Position numbers and translations under genes: made by a program. The notes under the pieces were generated by a model that saw only the letters and a list, made by a program, of their open reading frames with translations, was not told the DNA's origin and made no database searches. A stretch of 64,000 nt of DNA from Bacteroidota bacterium (GTDB lineage Bacteria > Bacteroidota > Bacteroidia > Bacteroidales > VadinHA17): positions 144,703 through 208,702 of the forward strand of contig JAKPOU010000017.1 of assembly GCA_029547705.1 (NCBI GenBank), in the 5' to 3' direction. Numbering within the stretch: position 1 is the first letter of the stretch; each line of letters begins with the position of its first letter. Below, in pieces: positions 9,141 through 17,315 of this stretch.

Positions 9141-9965
9141 TCATTGATCCCTTAGCAGAAATATCAGCGAAAGAGAAGTGGTTATTCCCAGCCGTTCATG
9201 GCCGGCAAAGCTCATGTCAAGACTGATGCGGTCGAAACTGTATCCCAGTCCGAAGGAGAATGACGAATTCCGGCTGCTGAAGCCTCCTCTTACAAAAAGA
9301 TCATCCGTCAGCCCGTATTCAAACCCGGTTCTCAGTATCAGTGTGCTTCCCGTGCACATCTCCGCTTCAGCACCTGCAAACAGGTTTTCATTGAGCATTA
9401 TCCCCGCACCTGCCCTGATGAACGAGGGCAGGGTTCTTTTGCGCAGTGAGTTTGGAAGAGGGTTGAAAACATGGACCCCGATGTTTATGTTTTCCGCGGG
9501 TCTTATCGTCAACCCTCCCTCGAAGGTGACAGAATGGATATTATCGTATTTTTCCGAAACCTTCTCAAAGAAATAGTCTATCTGCACGCCGGAGGAAATA
9601 TTTTCCCACAGTATTGTTCCGCATGCAATACCGAAAGTTTGTCTGTTGAAATGTGAAAAACCGAAGTGGGAGTAGATTATTCCCAGCGAGGGTTTTCCCG
9701 CGGGGATTATCATTGCGGCGGTACGTGAGCCCAGTTCGCTGATGTTGAAGCGGTTCTCATAATTTATCCCTGCCGAGAAGTCATGGAAGGATGCCAGCAG
9801 TGCAGGATTTCTGAAAGAGGACCAGAAGCCAGGTTTCATGACACATACCGATCCCCTGCCCGCATCTGCTGCTCCTGCCGGAAGACTGTGAGGATTATTG
9901 CCGGAAAGGGCAAGACCGAGGGAAAACACTATCAGGGAAACAGGTATTTTGTGCAGCGAGTACAA
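9141..9965 (-). CDS. Outer-membrane-type beta-barrel protein (PorV/PorQ-like architecture)
   Basis: 274 aa with a signal peptide (SLIVFSLGLALSGNN), then SVCVMKPGFWSSFRNPALLASFHDFSAGINYENRF. This 'xxNPAxLA' start followed by beta strands is typical of the UPF0164/PorV-like barrel proteins of Bacteroidota. The C-terminus alternates strands (FSFGLGYSFDRISLDMSFAG). It begins with TTG: no ATG lies upstream in frame and the signal peptide needs this start. It probably heads a two-gene unit with the helix-hairpin-helix barrel protein. A TATATTGC sequence about 20 bp upstream may be its -7 box. Exact function unknown. Confidence 0.7.
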   Translation of the reverse strand: MYSLHKIPVSLIVFSLGLALSGNNPHSLPAGAADAGRGSVCVMKPGFWSSFRNPALLASFHDFSAGINYENRFNISELGSRTAAMIIPAGKPSLGIIYSHFGFSHFNRQTFGIACGTILWENISSGVQIDYFFEKVSEKYDNIHSVTFEGGLTIRPAENINIGVHVFNPLPNSLRKRTLPSFIRAGAGIMLNENLFAGAEAEMCTGSTLILRTGFEYGLTDDLFVRGGFSSRNSSFSFGLGYSFDRISLDMSFAGHERLGITTSLSLIFLLRDQ

Positions 9966-10000
9966 ACTGTTTCAATATCTGACAGCAATATAGGAAAAAA

Positions 10001-10507
10001 TCAGTTTGTTTTAAAGGGGAATTTTATATTTTTTATTTCCTCATTGGCACTGACAATCTTCTTTTTCAGATCTTCCTTGTATCTGATCACTTCCTTCATC
10101 ACATCCTTATTTCCTGCAGCGATGATCTGGGCGGCCAGGATACCTGCATTCTGTGCGGCGTTGACGCCAACGGTTGCCACCGGTACGCCGGGAGGCATCT
10201 GGAGTATTGAAAATATTGAATCGAGGCCCTCAAGCGAGGCATTTATGGGTACGCCTATCACAGGAAGAGGAGTCATGGCTGCAATGACACCGGGCAGGTG
10301 AGCTGCCATTCCTGCTGCGGCAATGATAACCCTGATACCTCTGTCTGCTGCTGATCTGGCAAATTCTTCCACTTCCCCGGGTGTCCGGTGAGCTGAAAGT
10401 GCGTTTATCTCAAAAGGGATTCTGAAATCATTCAGTATCTGCGCCGTTTTTTCCATAATGTCCAGATCGGACAGGCTGCCCATTATTATGCTTACCAGTG
10501 GTTTCAT
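10001..10507 (-). CDS. purE: 5-(carboxyamino)imidazole ribonucleotide mutase
   Basis: Converts N5-CAIR to CAIR in purine biosynthesis. Class I PurE features are complete: SIIMGSLSDLDIMEK (phosphate loop), NALSAHRTPGE, IAAAGMAAHLPGVIA and GVPINASLEGLDSI. The start is placed at the ATG at 10505-10507 (168 aa, MKPLVSII), because the longer open frame upstream adds 51 unrelated residues across the promoter area of the divergent hpt gene. purK is not in the window. Divergent placement from hpt puts de novo purine synthesis and salvage next to each other. Confidence 0.95.
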   Translation of the reverse strand: MKPLVSIIMGSLSDLDIMEKTAQILNDFRIPFEINALSAHRTPGEVEEFARSAADRGIRVIIAAAGMAAHLPGVIAAMTPLPVIGVPINASLEGLDSIFSILQMPPGVPVATVGVNAAQNAGILAAQIIAAGNKDVMKEVIRYKEDLKKKIVSANEEIKNIKFPFKTN

Positions 10508-10538
10508 GATATTGTTACAATTAACTTCCTGACAAGGA

Positions 10539-10546
10539 CAAAAATA
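10539..10546 (-). promoter_or_regulatory. -7 box for purE
   Basis: On the minus strand this is TATTTTTG, matching TAnnTTTG, 31 bp ahead of the purE ATG. A -33 TTTG is not evident. Confidence 0.4.
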
Positions 10547-10595
10547 AGTTATTATTTTCATAATTTCGCAGCATCCCGGAATTGAGAAAACGGAA

Positions 10596-11132
10596 ATGAA
10601 CGAAACAATTATTCTGAACAAGAGATTCAGGGAATCGATTCCTGAAGAGGCAATACTCAAAAGGATAGATGAAATGGCGGATCAGATGAACCATGATCTT
10701 TCAGGCAGGGATGTGCTTTTCCTGGGCATTCTTAACGGGGCCTTCATGTTTGCATCGGAAATCTTTAAAAGGCTGAAGATTGATGCGCGGATATCGTTTG
10801 TGAAGACATCCTCATACAGCGGAACAAGCTCTTCCGGCACACTGAGCCGGCTGATCGGCCTTAACGAGGACATCAGGGGGGAGAATGTTATCATTCTTGA
10901 AGATATTGTTGACAGCGGATATACCCTGGAAAGTATAGTTCATGAGATCATTCTTCGGGGGGCTGCCTCCATCGGCATCGCTACCCTTCTGTTCAAGCCG
11001 GAAGCCTATGTGAAAAACTTTACGCTGGATTATACCGGCTTCAGAATACCGAATGACTTTGTTGTCGGTTTCGGTCTGGATTATGACGGATACGGCCGGA
11101 ATCTGACTTCTGTATACACATTAGTACCTTAA
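10596..11132 (+). CDS. hpt: Hypoxanthine phosphoribosyltransferase
   Basis: Salvages hypoxanthine (and usually guanine) with PRPP. The 13-residue PRPP motif is intact as VIILEDIVDSGYTL (about residues 98-111), the PPi loop region is GILNGAFMFASEI, the flexible-loop region SFVKTSSYSGTSSSG is present, and FVVGFGLDYDGYGRN closes the purine site. 178 aa is the normal length. adk follows after 11 bp and obg after that, the common Bacteroidota order hpt-adk-obg. It is divergent from purE. Confidence 0.95.
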   Translation: MNETIILNKRFRESIPEEAILKRIDEMADQMNHDLSGRDVLFLGILNGAFMFASEIFKRLKIDARISFVKTSSYSGTSSSGTLSRLIGLNEDIRGENVIILEDIVDSGYTLESIVHEIILRGAASIGIATLLFKPEAYVKNFTLDYTGFRIPNDFVVGFGLDYDGYGRNLTSVYTLVP

Positions 11133-11143
11133 ATAATTATTTT

Positions 11144-11722
11144 ATGCTGAACTTTTTGATTTTTGGTCCTCCGGGATCAGGTAAAGGCACACAGTCAGTA
11201 AAACTGGCTGAAAAATTCAATCTGGCCCATCTTTCCACGGGCGATATGCTGAGGGCCGAGATTGCCGCAGAAACGGAACTGGGAAGGAAGGTGAGCTCCA
11301 TAATGGCAAAGGGTGAGCTGGTCCCGGATGAGGTTGTGATAGAGATGATTGCCGGAAAGATTGACAGGGCAGAAAATGTTGCCGGATTCCTGTTTGACGG
11401 CTTTCCGAGAACAGTCGAGCAGACAGTCGCTCTTGAAAAGATGCTGAATGACAGGAAAATGAAAATAGACTCCATGCTTGTCCTGGATGTGGAGCATGAT
11501 GAGCTGGTGAAAAGACTGGTCGGGAGGGCTGAGTTGTCCGGCAGGCCTGATGACAAGGATACCGTGGTTATTGAGAACCGGATTGCGGTTTACAGGGGAA
11601 AGACCGAACCCATAATCTCTTACTGCCGCGAACGTGGCATATACCAGCCTGTCAACGGAATGGGAAGCATAGAGGAGATATTTGACAGGCTCAGTGTTCA
11701 TGTCAGCCGGCTTGCGAACTAG
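11144..11722 (+). CDS. adk: Adenylate kinase
   Basis: Interconverts AMP and ATP with ADP in the cytoplasm. P-loop GPPGSGKGT at residues 8-16, AMP-site STGDMLRAEI, and DGFPRTVEQ are all present. The LID is short (GRAELSGRPDDKDTVVIENR) with no zinc cysteines, the short type of the family; 192 aa is typical for Bacteroidota. It sits between hpt and obg with small gaps, so an operon is likely. Confidence 0.96.
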   Translation: MLNFLIFGPPGSGKGTQSVKLAEKFNLAHLSTGDMLRAEIAAETELGRKVSSIMAKGELVPDEVVIEMIAGKIDRAENVAGFLFDGFPRTVEQTVALEKMLNDRKMKIDSMLVLDVEHDELVKRLVGRAELSGRPDDKDTVVIENRIAVYRGKTEPIISYCRERGIYQPVNGMGSIEEIFDRLSVHVSRLAN

Positions 11723-11754
11723 ATCTGCCTGACAATCAGGAATAAGGAAAGAGA

Positions 11755-12747
11755 ATGTCCTCAGCCAGCTTTGTTGATTATGTGAAAATTTTCTGCCGTT
11801 CTGGCAATGGCGGCGCAGGCTCCTCCCATCTGCGGAGGGAGAAATTTGTGCCGAAGGGAGGGCCGGATGGTGGTGACGGAGGCAGGGGAGGACATGTTAT
11901 CCTGAGGGGGAACGGTCAGATGTGGACCCTTCTTCACCTTAAGTTCCGCCGGCATATATTTGCGGAGCACGGGGGTGCAGGGGGAAGACAGCAGTCAACA
12001 GGTGCCGACGGGGAGGATGTGGTAATAGAAGTGCCTCCGGGAACCGTTGTAAAGACTGCGGAATCAGGGGAAATGATTCTTGAAGTCACATCTCACGGCG
12101 AGGAAAGGATACTGGTGAAAGGAGGCAGGGGAGGACTTGGAAATGTACATTTCAAGTCTCCGACAAACCAGACCCCGCGCTATGCCCAGCCGGGTGAGAA
12201 AGGTTCGGAAGGATGGTTCATCCTTGAACTCAAGCTTCTGGCCGATGTGGGCCTGGTCGGCTTTCCCAATGCCGGAAAATCAACACTTCTTTCGGTCCTT
12301 TCATCCGCAAAGCCCAAAATTGCGGATTACCCGTTTACAACACTTGTACCAAACCTTGGTATTGTTGCCTGCAGGGATAACAAATCGTTCGTGATGGCGG
12401 ATATTCCCGGGATAATTGAAGGGGCTCACGAAGGGAAGGGCCTTGGTGTAAGATTCCTCAGGCATATTGAAAGAAATTCCCTCCTTCTTTTCGTTATCCC
12501 TGCCGACACCGGCGACATACGCAGGGAATATGAAATACTGCTGAATGAACTAAGCCTGTATAATCCTGAACTGCTCGACAAGAAAAGAGTTCTGGCAGTT
12601 TCCAAAACAGATCTGCTGGATGATGAGCTCAAATCAGGACTAAGCAGGGATCTGCCCGACATACCGGGAATATTTGTGTCCTCCTTTACAGGAACGGGAC
12701 TGAATCAGCTGAAGGACCTGTTGTGGGGAGTCCTTAACGAAAACTGA
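11755..12747 (+). CDS. obg: GTPase Obg/CgtA
   Basis: Ribosome-associated GTPase needed for large-subunit assembly and stress control. It has the glycine-rich Obg fold ([27 protein letters not shown]), then the G domain: G1 [12 protein letters not shown], the G2 threonine in [10 protein letters not shown]3 [13 protein letters not shown]4 SKTD and G5 SSFTGTG. The 330-aa length matches the short Obg form without the C-terminal extension. Third gene of the hpt-adk-obg run. Confidence 0.96.
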   Translation: MSSASFVDYVKIFCRSGNGGAGSSHLRREKFVPKGGPDGGDGGRGGHVILRGNGQMWTLLHLKFRRHIFAEHGGAGGRQQSTGADGEDVVIEVPPGTVVKTAESGEMILEVTSHGEERILVKGGRGGLGNVHFKSPTNQTPRYAQPGEKGSEGWFILELKLLADVGLVGFPNAGKSTLLSVLSSAKPKIADYPFTTLVPNLGIVACRDNKSFVMADIPGIIEGAHEGKGLGVRFLRHIERNSLLLFVIPADTGDIRREYEILLNELSLYNPELLDKKRVLAVSKTDLLDDELKSGLSRDLPDIPGIFVSSFTGTGLNQLKDLLWGVLNEN

Positions 12748-12756
12748 TCTGATTAC

Positions 12757-13314
12757 ATGCTTGAAAACCTTGATCGCCAGATTTTTCTTTTCCTGAATTC
12801 AGGATATTCTCCCTTTCTCGACAAGCTGATGTGGATAATCAGCGGAATTCTGACCTGGGTACCTCTTTATTTAGCTGTTCTGATATGGATATGGCTGAAG
12901 TACAGGAGGAAAGCCCTCCTTATTCTCCTTTTTATCATCCTGGCAGCCACCCTTACGGAGCTGACGTCGGTGCATCTGTTCAAAAATGTGTTTCAGAGGC
13001 TCAGGCCCTGCCACGAGCCTTCGCTTCAGGGAATGGTTCACATTGTTAACTGCCATTGCGGGGGACTTTACGGATTTGTATCATCCCATGCGGCAAACTC
13101 CTTCAATGTTGCGGTACTGAGTCTTCTTTTCATCAGGGAAAGATGGTTCTCGGTCTTCATGATCATCTGGGCACTGCTGGTCGGATACAGCAGAATCTAT
13201 CTCGGAGTGCACTATCCCGGTGATGTGCTTTGCGGGTCGCTTCTCGGGGCACTGATAGGGTGGAGCTGCTACAGGCTGTATCTTGTTGCGGAAAAAAACA
13301 TCAGGCCGGAATGA
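12757..13314 (+). CDS. PAP2-family membrane phosphatase
   Basis: A 185-aa integral membrane protein with about five or six helices and the three PAP2 signature motifs: KNVFQRLRP (motif 1), SSHAANSF (motif 2, with the catalytic His) and SRIYLGVHYPGD (motif 3). Such enzymes dephosphorylate lipid phosphates, for example undecaprenyl pyrophosphate or phosphatidylglycerophosphate; the substrate cannot be read from sequence. It begins 9 bp after obg and precedes lplA by 12 bp, so it is probably cotranscribed. Confidence 0.9.
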   Translation: MLENLDRQIFLFLNSGYSPFLDKLMWIISGILTWVPLYLAVLIWIWLKYRRKALLILLFIILAATLTELTSVHLFKNVFQRLRPCHEPSLQGMVHIVNCHCGGLYGFVSSHAANSFNVAVLSLLFIRERWFSVFMIIWALLVGYSRIYLGVHYPGDVLCGSLLGALIGWSCYRLYLVAEKNIRPE

Positions 13315-13326
13315 AATCATTTTGCA

Positions 13327-14274
13327 ATGATCTGCATTGACCTTGATACAACCGATCCCTGTTTCAATCTTGCAGCCGAGGAATACCTGCTCAGGAACAG
13401 AGAGGAAGATTTTCTTGTTATCGGAGTGAACAATCCCTCGGTCATAATCGGAAAACATCAGGTTGCACACCGTGAAGCCGATACAAAATTCGTCAGCCGG
13501 AACTTTATTCCGGTTATCAGGAGGATATCCGGAGGCGGGGCAGTTTATCACGACCGGGGCAACATCAATTTCTCATTCATTATTCAGAGCCGGAGCGGCC
13601 ATCAGGTGAATTTCAGGAAATATACGCGGCCGGTTATTGAATTCCTGGCATCACTGGGAACGGATGCTGTCCTTGAAGGGAGAAACAACCTCAGGGTGAA
13701 GGGGCTCAAGATTTCGGGAAATGCCGAACATGTCTACCGCGAGAGAGTCCTTCATCACGGAACGCTCCTGTTCAATGCCGACACAGAGATGCTGAAACGT
13801 TCGCTTCGAAAAAATACATCTTCCTATCTTACCAGGGCGGTTGATTCAGTTCCTTCCCGGGTTGCCAATCTCGGGGACCTGATGGGCGGAAGGGTGAATA
13901 TGGAGGAGTTCAGGTCGCTGTTGCTCGACTTTTTCCTCAGGAGAGAGGAAAACAGGCTGCACAGGCTCACTTCCGGGGAAGAGAGTCAAATCAGACTGAT
14001 TGCTGATTCAAAATACCGGACCTGGGAATGGAACTATGCTTACGGGCCGGAATACCAGTTTGCGGATGAGTTTGAGATCGGCGGGGAATCATGTTCCTGC
14101 CGGATGACCGTTAAGGATGGAATAATCAGGGAATGTGCAATATCGGGAAACACAGGGCTGGAAAGGGCAGCGGAAGGGCTGACGGGCTGCAGACATATGC
14201 CGGAAGATATGATGAAGGTGTTCAGGAATGAAAATATCAGACTGGAAAGCCCGGATATTTACAAATTTTTTTAA
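13327..14274 (+). CDS. lplA: Lipoate-protein ligase A
   Basis: Activates free lipoate with ATP and attaches it to lipoyl domains. The BPL/LplA catalytic domain shows NPSVIIGKHQVAHREAD, RRISGGGAVYHDRGN and KGLKISGNA with the expected lysine; the accessory C-terminal domain occupies about residues 240-315. Together with lipA and lipB upstream, the organism has both synthesis and scavenging of lipoate. It is followed by a 102-bp gap and plsC. Confidence 0.93.
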   Translation: MICIDLDTTDPCFNLAAEEYLLRNREEDFLVIGVNNPSVIIGKHQVAHREADTKFVSRNFIPVIRRISGGGAVYHDRGNINFSFIIQSRSGHQVNFRKYTRPVIEFLASLGTDAVLEGRNNLRVKGLKISGNAEHVYRERVLHHGTLLFNADTEMLKRSLRKNTSSYLTRAVDSVPSRVANLGDLMGGRVNMEEFRSLLLDFFLRREENRLHRLTSGEESQIRLIADSKYRTWEWNYAYGPEYQFADEFEIGGESCSCRMTVKDGIIRECAISGNTGLERAAEGLTGCRHMPEDMMKVFRNENIRLESPDIYKFF

Positions 14275-14376
14275 GCAGCACCGGGAGAGGTATGCGCCGG
14301 AACAATACAGATATTGAATAAGGACATTCTCAAATCATTGCCGGAGCTGCAGAGCGCTGGTATAAAAATTCAAAGT

Positions 14377-15123
14377 ATGAATATTCTCAGGTCAATACTG
14401 GTCTGGTTTACAGGGATAATGATCATGGTGCTGTTCTTTCCCGTGGTTTTTGTCATATGGCTCCTGGTCCTGCCCTTTGACAGGAACAGGACCATTGTAC
14501 ACTGGCTGCTGATTTACAAATCCCTGGTCATAACATATCTGATTCCGGTATGGAAAATAAGGATTGAGGGCAGGGAAAAAGCAGTAAGGAAGCAAACCTA
14601 TGTCATCATTTCAAACCATCAGTCGATACTTGATATTCTTCTGCTCAACTGCCTGCGTTACCGTTTCAAATGGATTTCAAAGATTGAAAACATGAAAGTG
14701 CCTGTTCTGGGATGGTATCTCAGGATGGCCGGCTATATAACGGTTGACAGGGGAAACAGGGAGAGTAAGGAAAAAATGATGGAGGAATCACTTGCCTGTC
14801 TGAAAAAGGGTATTTCAATAATGATTTTTCCTGAAGGGACACGCTCTTTTGACGGGGAAATCGGATTTTTCAGGAGAGGTGCATTTGAGCTGGCTATTGC
14901 TGCACAGCTTCCTGTCCTTCCTGTTCTGCTTACCGGTACCCGCGACATACTTCCGAAGCACGGACTGGTGTTTGGAGATTACCGCAGGATCATGATCAGG
15001 GTTCTGGATCCTGTTCCGCCGGAATCATTCGGAACGGACGACTGCGATGAACTGTCCGTGAAATTCCGGACACGCATGACAGAGGTTTTTGATGAAATGA
15101 CAAGGGAAACCGGGGAAAAATGA
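14377..15123 (+). CDS. plsC: 1-acyl-sn-glycerol-3-phosphate acyltransferase
   Basis: Makes phosphatidic acid from lysophosphatidic acid at the inner membrane. Block I NHQSILDIL (the NHxxxxD motif), block III FPEGTRSFDGE and an N-terminal membrane segment (SILVWFTGIMIMVLFFPVVF) are present. The ATG at 14377 (MNILRSILV) is preferred over a TTG 63 bp upstream, because the extra residues are not family-like. 248 aa is normal. Likely last gene of the hpt-to-plsC run. Confidence 0.93.
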   Translation: MNILRSILVWFTGIMIMVLFFPVVFVIWLLVLPFDRNRTIVHWLLIYKSLVITYLIPVWKIRIEGREKAVRKQTYVIISNHQSILDILLLNCLRYRFKWISKIENMKVPVLGWYLRMAGYITVDRGNRESKEKMMEESLACLKKGISIMIFPEGTRSFDGEIGFFRRGAFELAIAAQLPVLPVLLTGTRDILPKHGLVFGDYRRIMIRVLDPVPPESFGTDDCDELSVKFRTRMTEVFDEMTRETGEK

Positions 15124-15216
15124 CCCACACTCCTGATTACTGCCTGATGAATTCCCTGAGTGCTTCTGTGGATATGGGATTTTGACCTCAGGGGGGAAGA
15201 CCTGCGGCAGAAAAAA

Positions 15217-15232
15217 ACCCTGCTCAGGGTTG
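15217..15232 (-). terminator. Orphan terminator-like hairpin (minus strand)
   Basis: AACCCTG and CAGGGTT arms around a 2-nt loop, followed on the minus strand by a run of T (A7 on the plus strand at 15212-15218). It looks like an intrinsic terminator for leftward transcription, but no minus-strand gene is visible to its right. It could stop antisense transcription coming from the parE promoter area. Confidence 0.35.
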
Positions 15233-15411
15233 CGGCACTGATGCTGTAAAAACAGGGAGGGAAAAAAATCTTTTATCAACATTCCCGCTGAAAATACAAT
15301 TGTCATTCACTCAGATAAATATTCCTGACATGATTTGTATGCCGCTTTCAGGAGAATATCACCTCCCTGTGATTGTTGAAAAATTACCCGCAGGAGACTT
15401 GCCTAATTGAC

Positions 15412-15419
15412 TATATTTG
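15412..15419 (+). promoter_or_regulatory. -7 box for parE
   Basis: TATATTTG matches the TAnnTTTG consensus exactly, 17 bp before the parE ATG. No -33 TTG at the right spacing was seen. Confidence 0.5.
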
Positions 15420-15436
15420 CGCAAAATTTCCGCTAA

Positions 15437-17278
15437 ATGACGGCTGCAGGATATTCAGAAGAACATATCAGGACGCTTGAATGGCGTGAACATATCAGGC
15501 TCAGGCCCGGTATGTACATAGGAAAGCTTGGGGATGGCTCATCACAGGATGACGGAATTTATGTGCTGCTGAAAGAGGTTATGGATAATGCCATTGATGA
15601 ATTCATGATGGGATTCGGGAAGAAAATAGATGTTTCCATCACCGGCAGGGAGGTAAGGGTGCGTGATTACGGCCGTGGAATACCGTTGGGCAAGGTTACC
15701 GATGCGGTTGCAAGAATGAATACCGGTGCCAAATATGATTCCAAGGCCTTCAAGAAATCGGTCGGCCTGAACGGTGTCGGGGCAAAAGCGGTCAATGCAC
15801 TTTCTTCAAGGTTCATAATCAGATCTGTCCGTGACGGAGAGGTGAAAATGACAGAGTTTGAACACGGAATCTTACTGAAGGACCATCCTCTGGAGAAAAC
15901 TGATGAAGAGAACGGGGTTGAGGTTATATTTCAGCCCGATGAAAACATGTTTGGCAACTATTTCTATATATCGGAATATGTTGAGACTATGCTGAAGAAT
16001 TATACCTACCTGAATACGGGACTGGTAATAAATTTCAACGGCAATAAATACTTCTCCAGAAACGGCCTGCTTGACATGCTCACTGACAACATGAGCAGGG
16101 AAGGACTTTATCCCCTTATTCACCTGAAAGGGGATGACATTGAGATTGCATTTACCCACGGACATCAGTACGGGGAGGAATATCTCAGCTTCGTCAACGG
16201 ACAGAATACCACACAGGGAGGTACCCATCTCACGGTTTTCCGGGAAGCGGTGGTGAAAACCATAAGGGAGTTCTACAAGAAGGACTATGACCCTTCGGAT
16301 ATAAGATCCTCGATTATAGCGGCAATAAGTATCAAGGTGGAGGAGCCGGTTTTTGAATCCCAGACCAAAACGAAGCTCGGGTCAAAGGACATGGGTCCCA
16401 AAGGACCCTCGATACGGAATTTCATAAATGAGTTTGTTAAGAAAAGGCTTGACGATTACCTTCATAAGAATCCGGAAACATCCAGAATAATTCTTAAAAA
16501 GATACAGGATTCAGAAAAGGAGAGGAAGGCTATTTCTTCAATCCAGAAGCTTGCCAGGGAAAGGGCAAAGAAGGTGAGCCTTCACAACAAGAAACTGCGG
16601 GATTGCAGAATACATTTCAATTCCGCCGATCCCCGCAAGCTTGAATCAACAATATTCATTACAGAGGGTGATTCTGCAAGCGGTTCAATCACCAAGTCGA
16701 GGGATGTTGAAACACAGGCAGTTTTCAGTCTCAGGGGCAAGCCGCTCAATTCCTTCGGACTCACCAAGAAAATTGTTTATGAGAACGAAGAGTTCAATCT
16801 GCTTCAGGCCGCCCTGAATATTGAAGACGGGATTGAAAACCTGCGCTACAACAATGTTGTAATTGCAACAGATGCAGATGTTGACGGAATGCATATAAGG
16901 CTCCTTCTTCTCACATTCTTCCTCCAGTTCTTCCCCGATCTCGTCAGAAAGGGCCATGTATACATACTCCAGACACCACTTTTCAGGGTGCGCAACAAGA
17001 AGGAAACAAAATACTGTTATACCTCCGCGGAAAGGTCAAGGGCAATAGAGACTCTCGGCCCCAATCCGGAAATAACAAGGTTCAAGGGCCTGGGGGAAAT
17101 ATCTCCTGATGAATTCAGATACTTCATCGGAAAGGATATGCGTCTTGAACCGGTCAGAATGAAAAGAAACGACGCGGTAAACGGATACCTTGAATTCTAT
17201 ATGGGGAAAAACACACCGGAAAGACAGGATTTTATAATTGAGAACCTTAAGTTTGAAGAAGATCTTGTTGAGGCTTAA
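15437..17278 (+). CDS. parE: DNA topoisomerase IV subunit B
   Basis: ATPase subunit of a type IIA topoisomerase. GHKL ATPase motifs are [17 protein letters not shown] and [14 protein letters not shown]; the TOPRIM domain has [11 protein letters not shown] and [13 protein letters not shown]. At 613 aa it is of the short ParE/GyrB type; pairing with the adjacent 873-aa subunit A, whose C-terminal region lacks an obvious gyrase box, favours topoisomerase IV over gyrase. parC starts 37 bp downstream. It has its own -7 box. Confidence 0.92.
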   Translation: MTAAGYSEEHIRTLEWREHIRLRPGMYIGKLGDGSSQDDGIYVLLKEVMDNAIDEFMMGFGKKIDVSITGREVRVRDYGRGIPLGKVTDAVARMNTGAKYDSKAFKKSVGLNGVGAKAVNALSSRFIIRSVRDGEVKMTEFEHGILLKDHPLEKTDEENGVEVIFQPDENMFGNYFYISEYVETMLKNYTYLNTGLVINFNGNKYFSRNGLLDMLTDNMSREGLYPLIHLKGDDIEIAFTHGHQYGEEYLSFVNGQNTTQGGTHLTVFREAVVKTIREFYKKDYDPSDIRSSIIAAISIKVEEPVFESQTKTKLGSKDMGPKGPSIRNFINEFVKKRLDDYLHKNPETSRIILKKIQDSEKERKAISSIQKLARERAKKVSLHNKKLRDCRIHFNSADPRKLESTIFITEGDSASGSITKSRDVETQAVFSLRGKPLNSFGLTKKIVYENEEFNLLQAALNIEDGIENLRYNNVVIATDADVDGMHIRLLLLTFFLQFFPDLVRKGHVYILQTPLFRVRNKKETKYCYTSAERSRAIETLGPNPEITRFKGLGEISPDEFRYFIGKDMRLEPVRMKRNDAVNGYLEFYMGKNTPERQDFIIENLKFEEDLVEA

Positions 17279-17315
17279 CAGTTAAAGGGATACAGGGCGG
17301 GATAAGTTGTGAATT

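Larger units (their letters stand above)
15124..15436. other. Intergenic region between plsC and parE
   Basis: About 310 bp with no convincing gene on either strand. It holds a small hairpin with an A-tract (15217-15232) and a -7 box for parE near its right end. Confidence 0.6.

Noticed and set aside
10001..10660. Longer purE starting at 10660
   Set aside because: The extra 51 residues are not PurE-like and run through the purE/hpt promoter area; the ATG at 10507 gives the normal length.
15025..15306. Minus-strand ORF between plsC and parE
   Set aside because: No coding features, overlaps the plsC end, and contains the orphan terminator.
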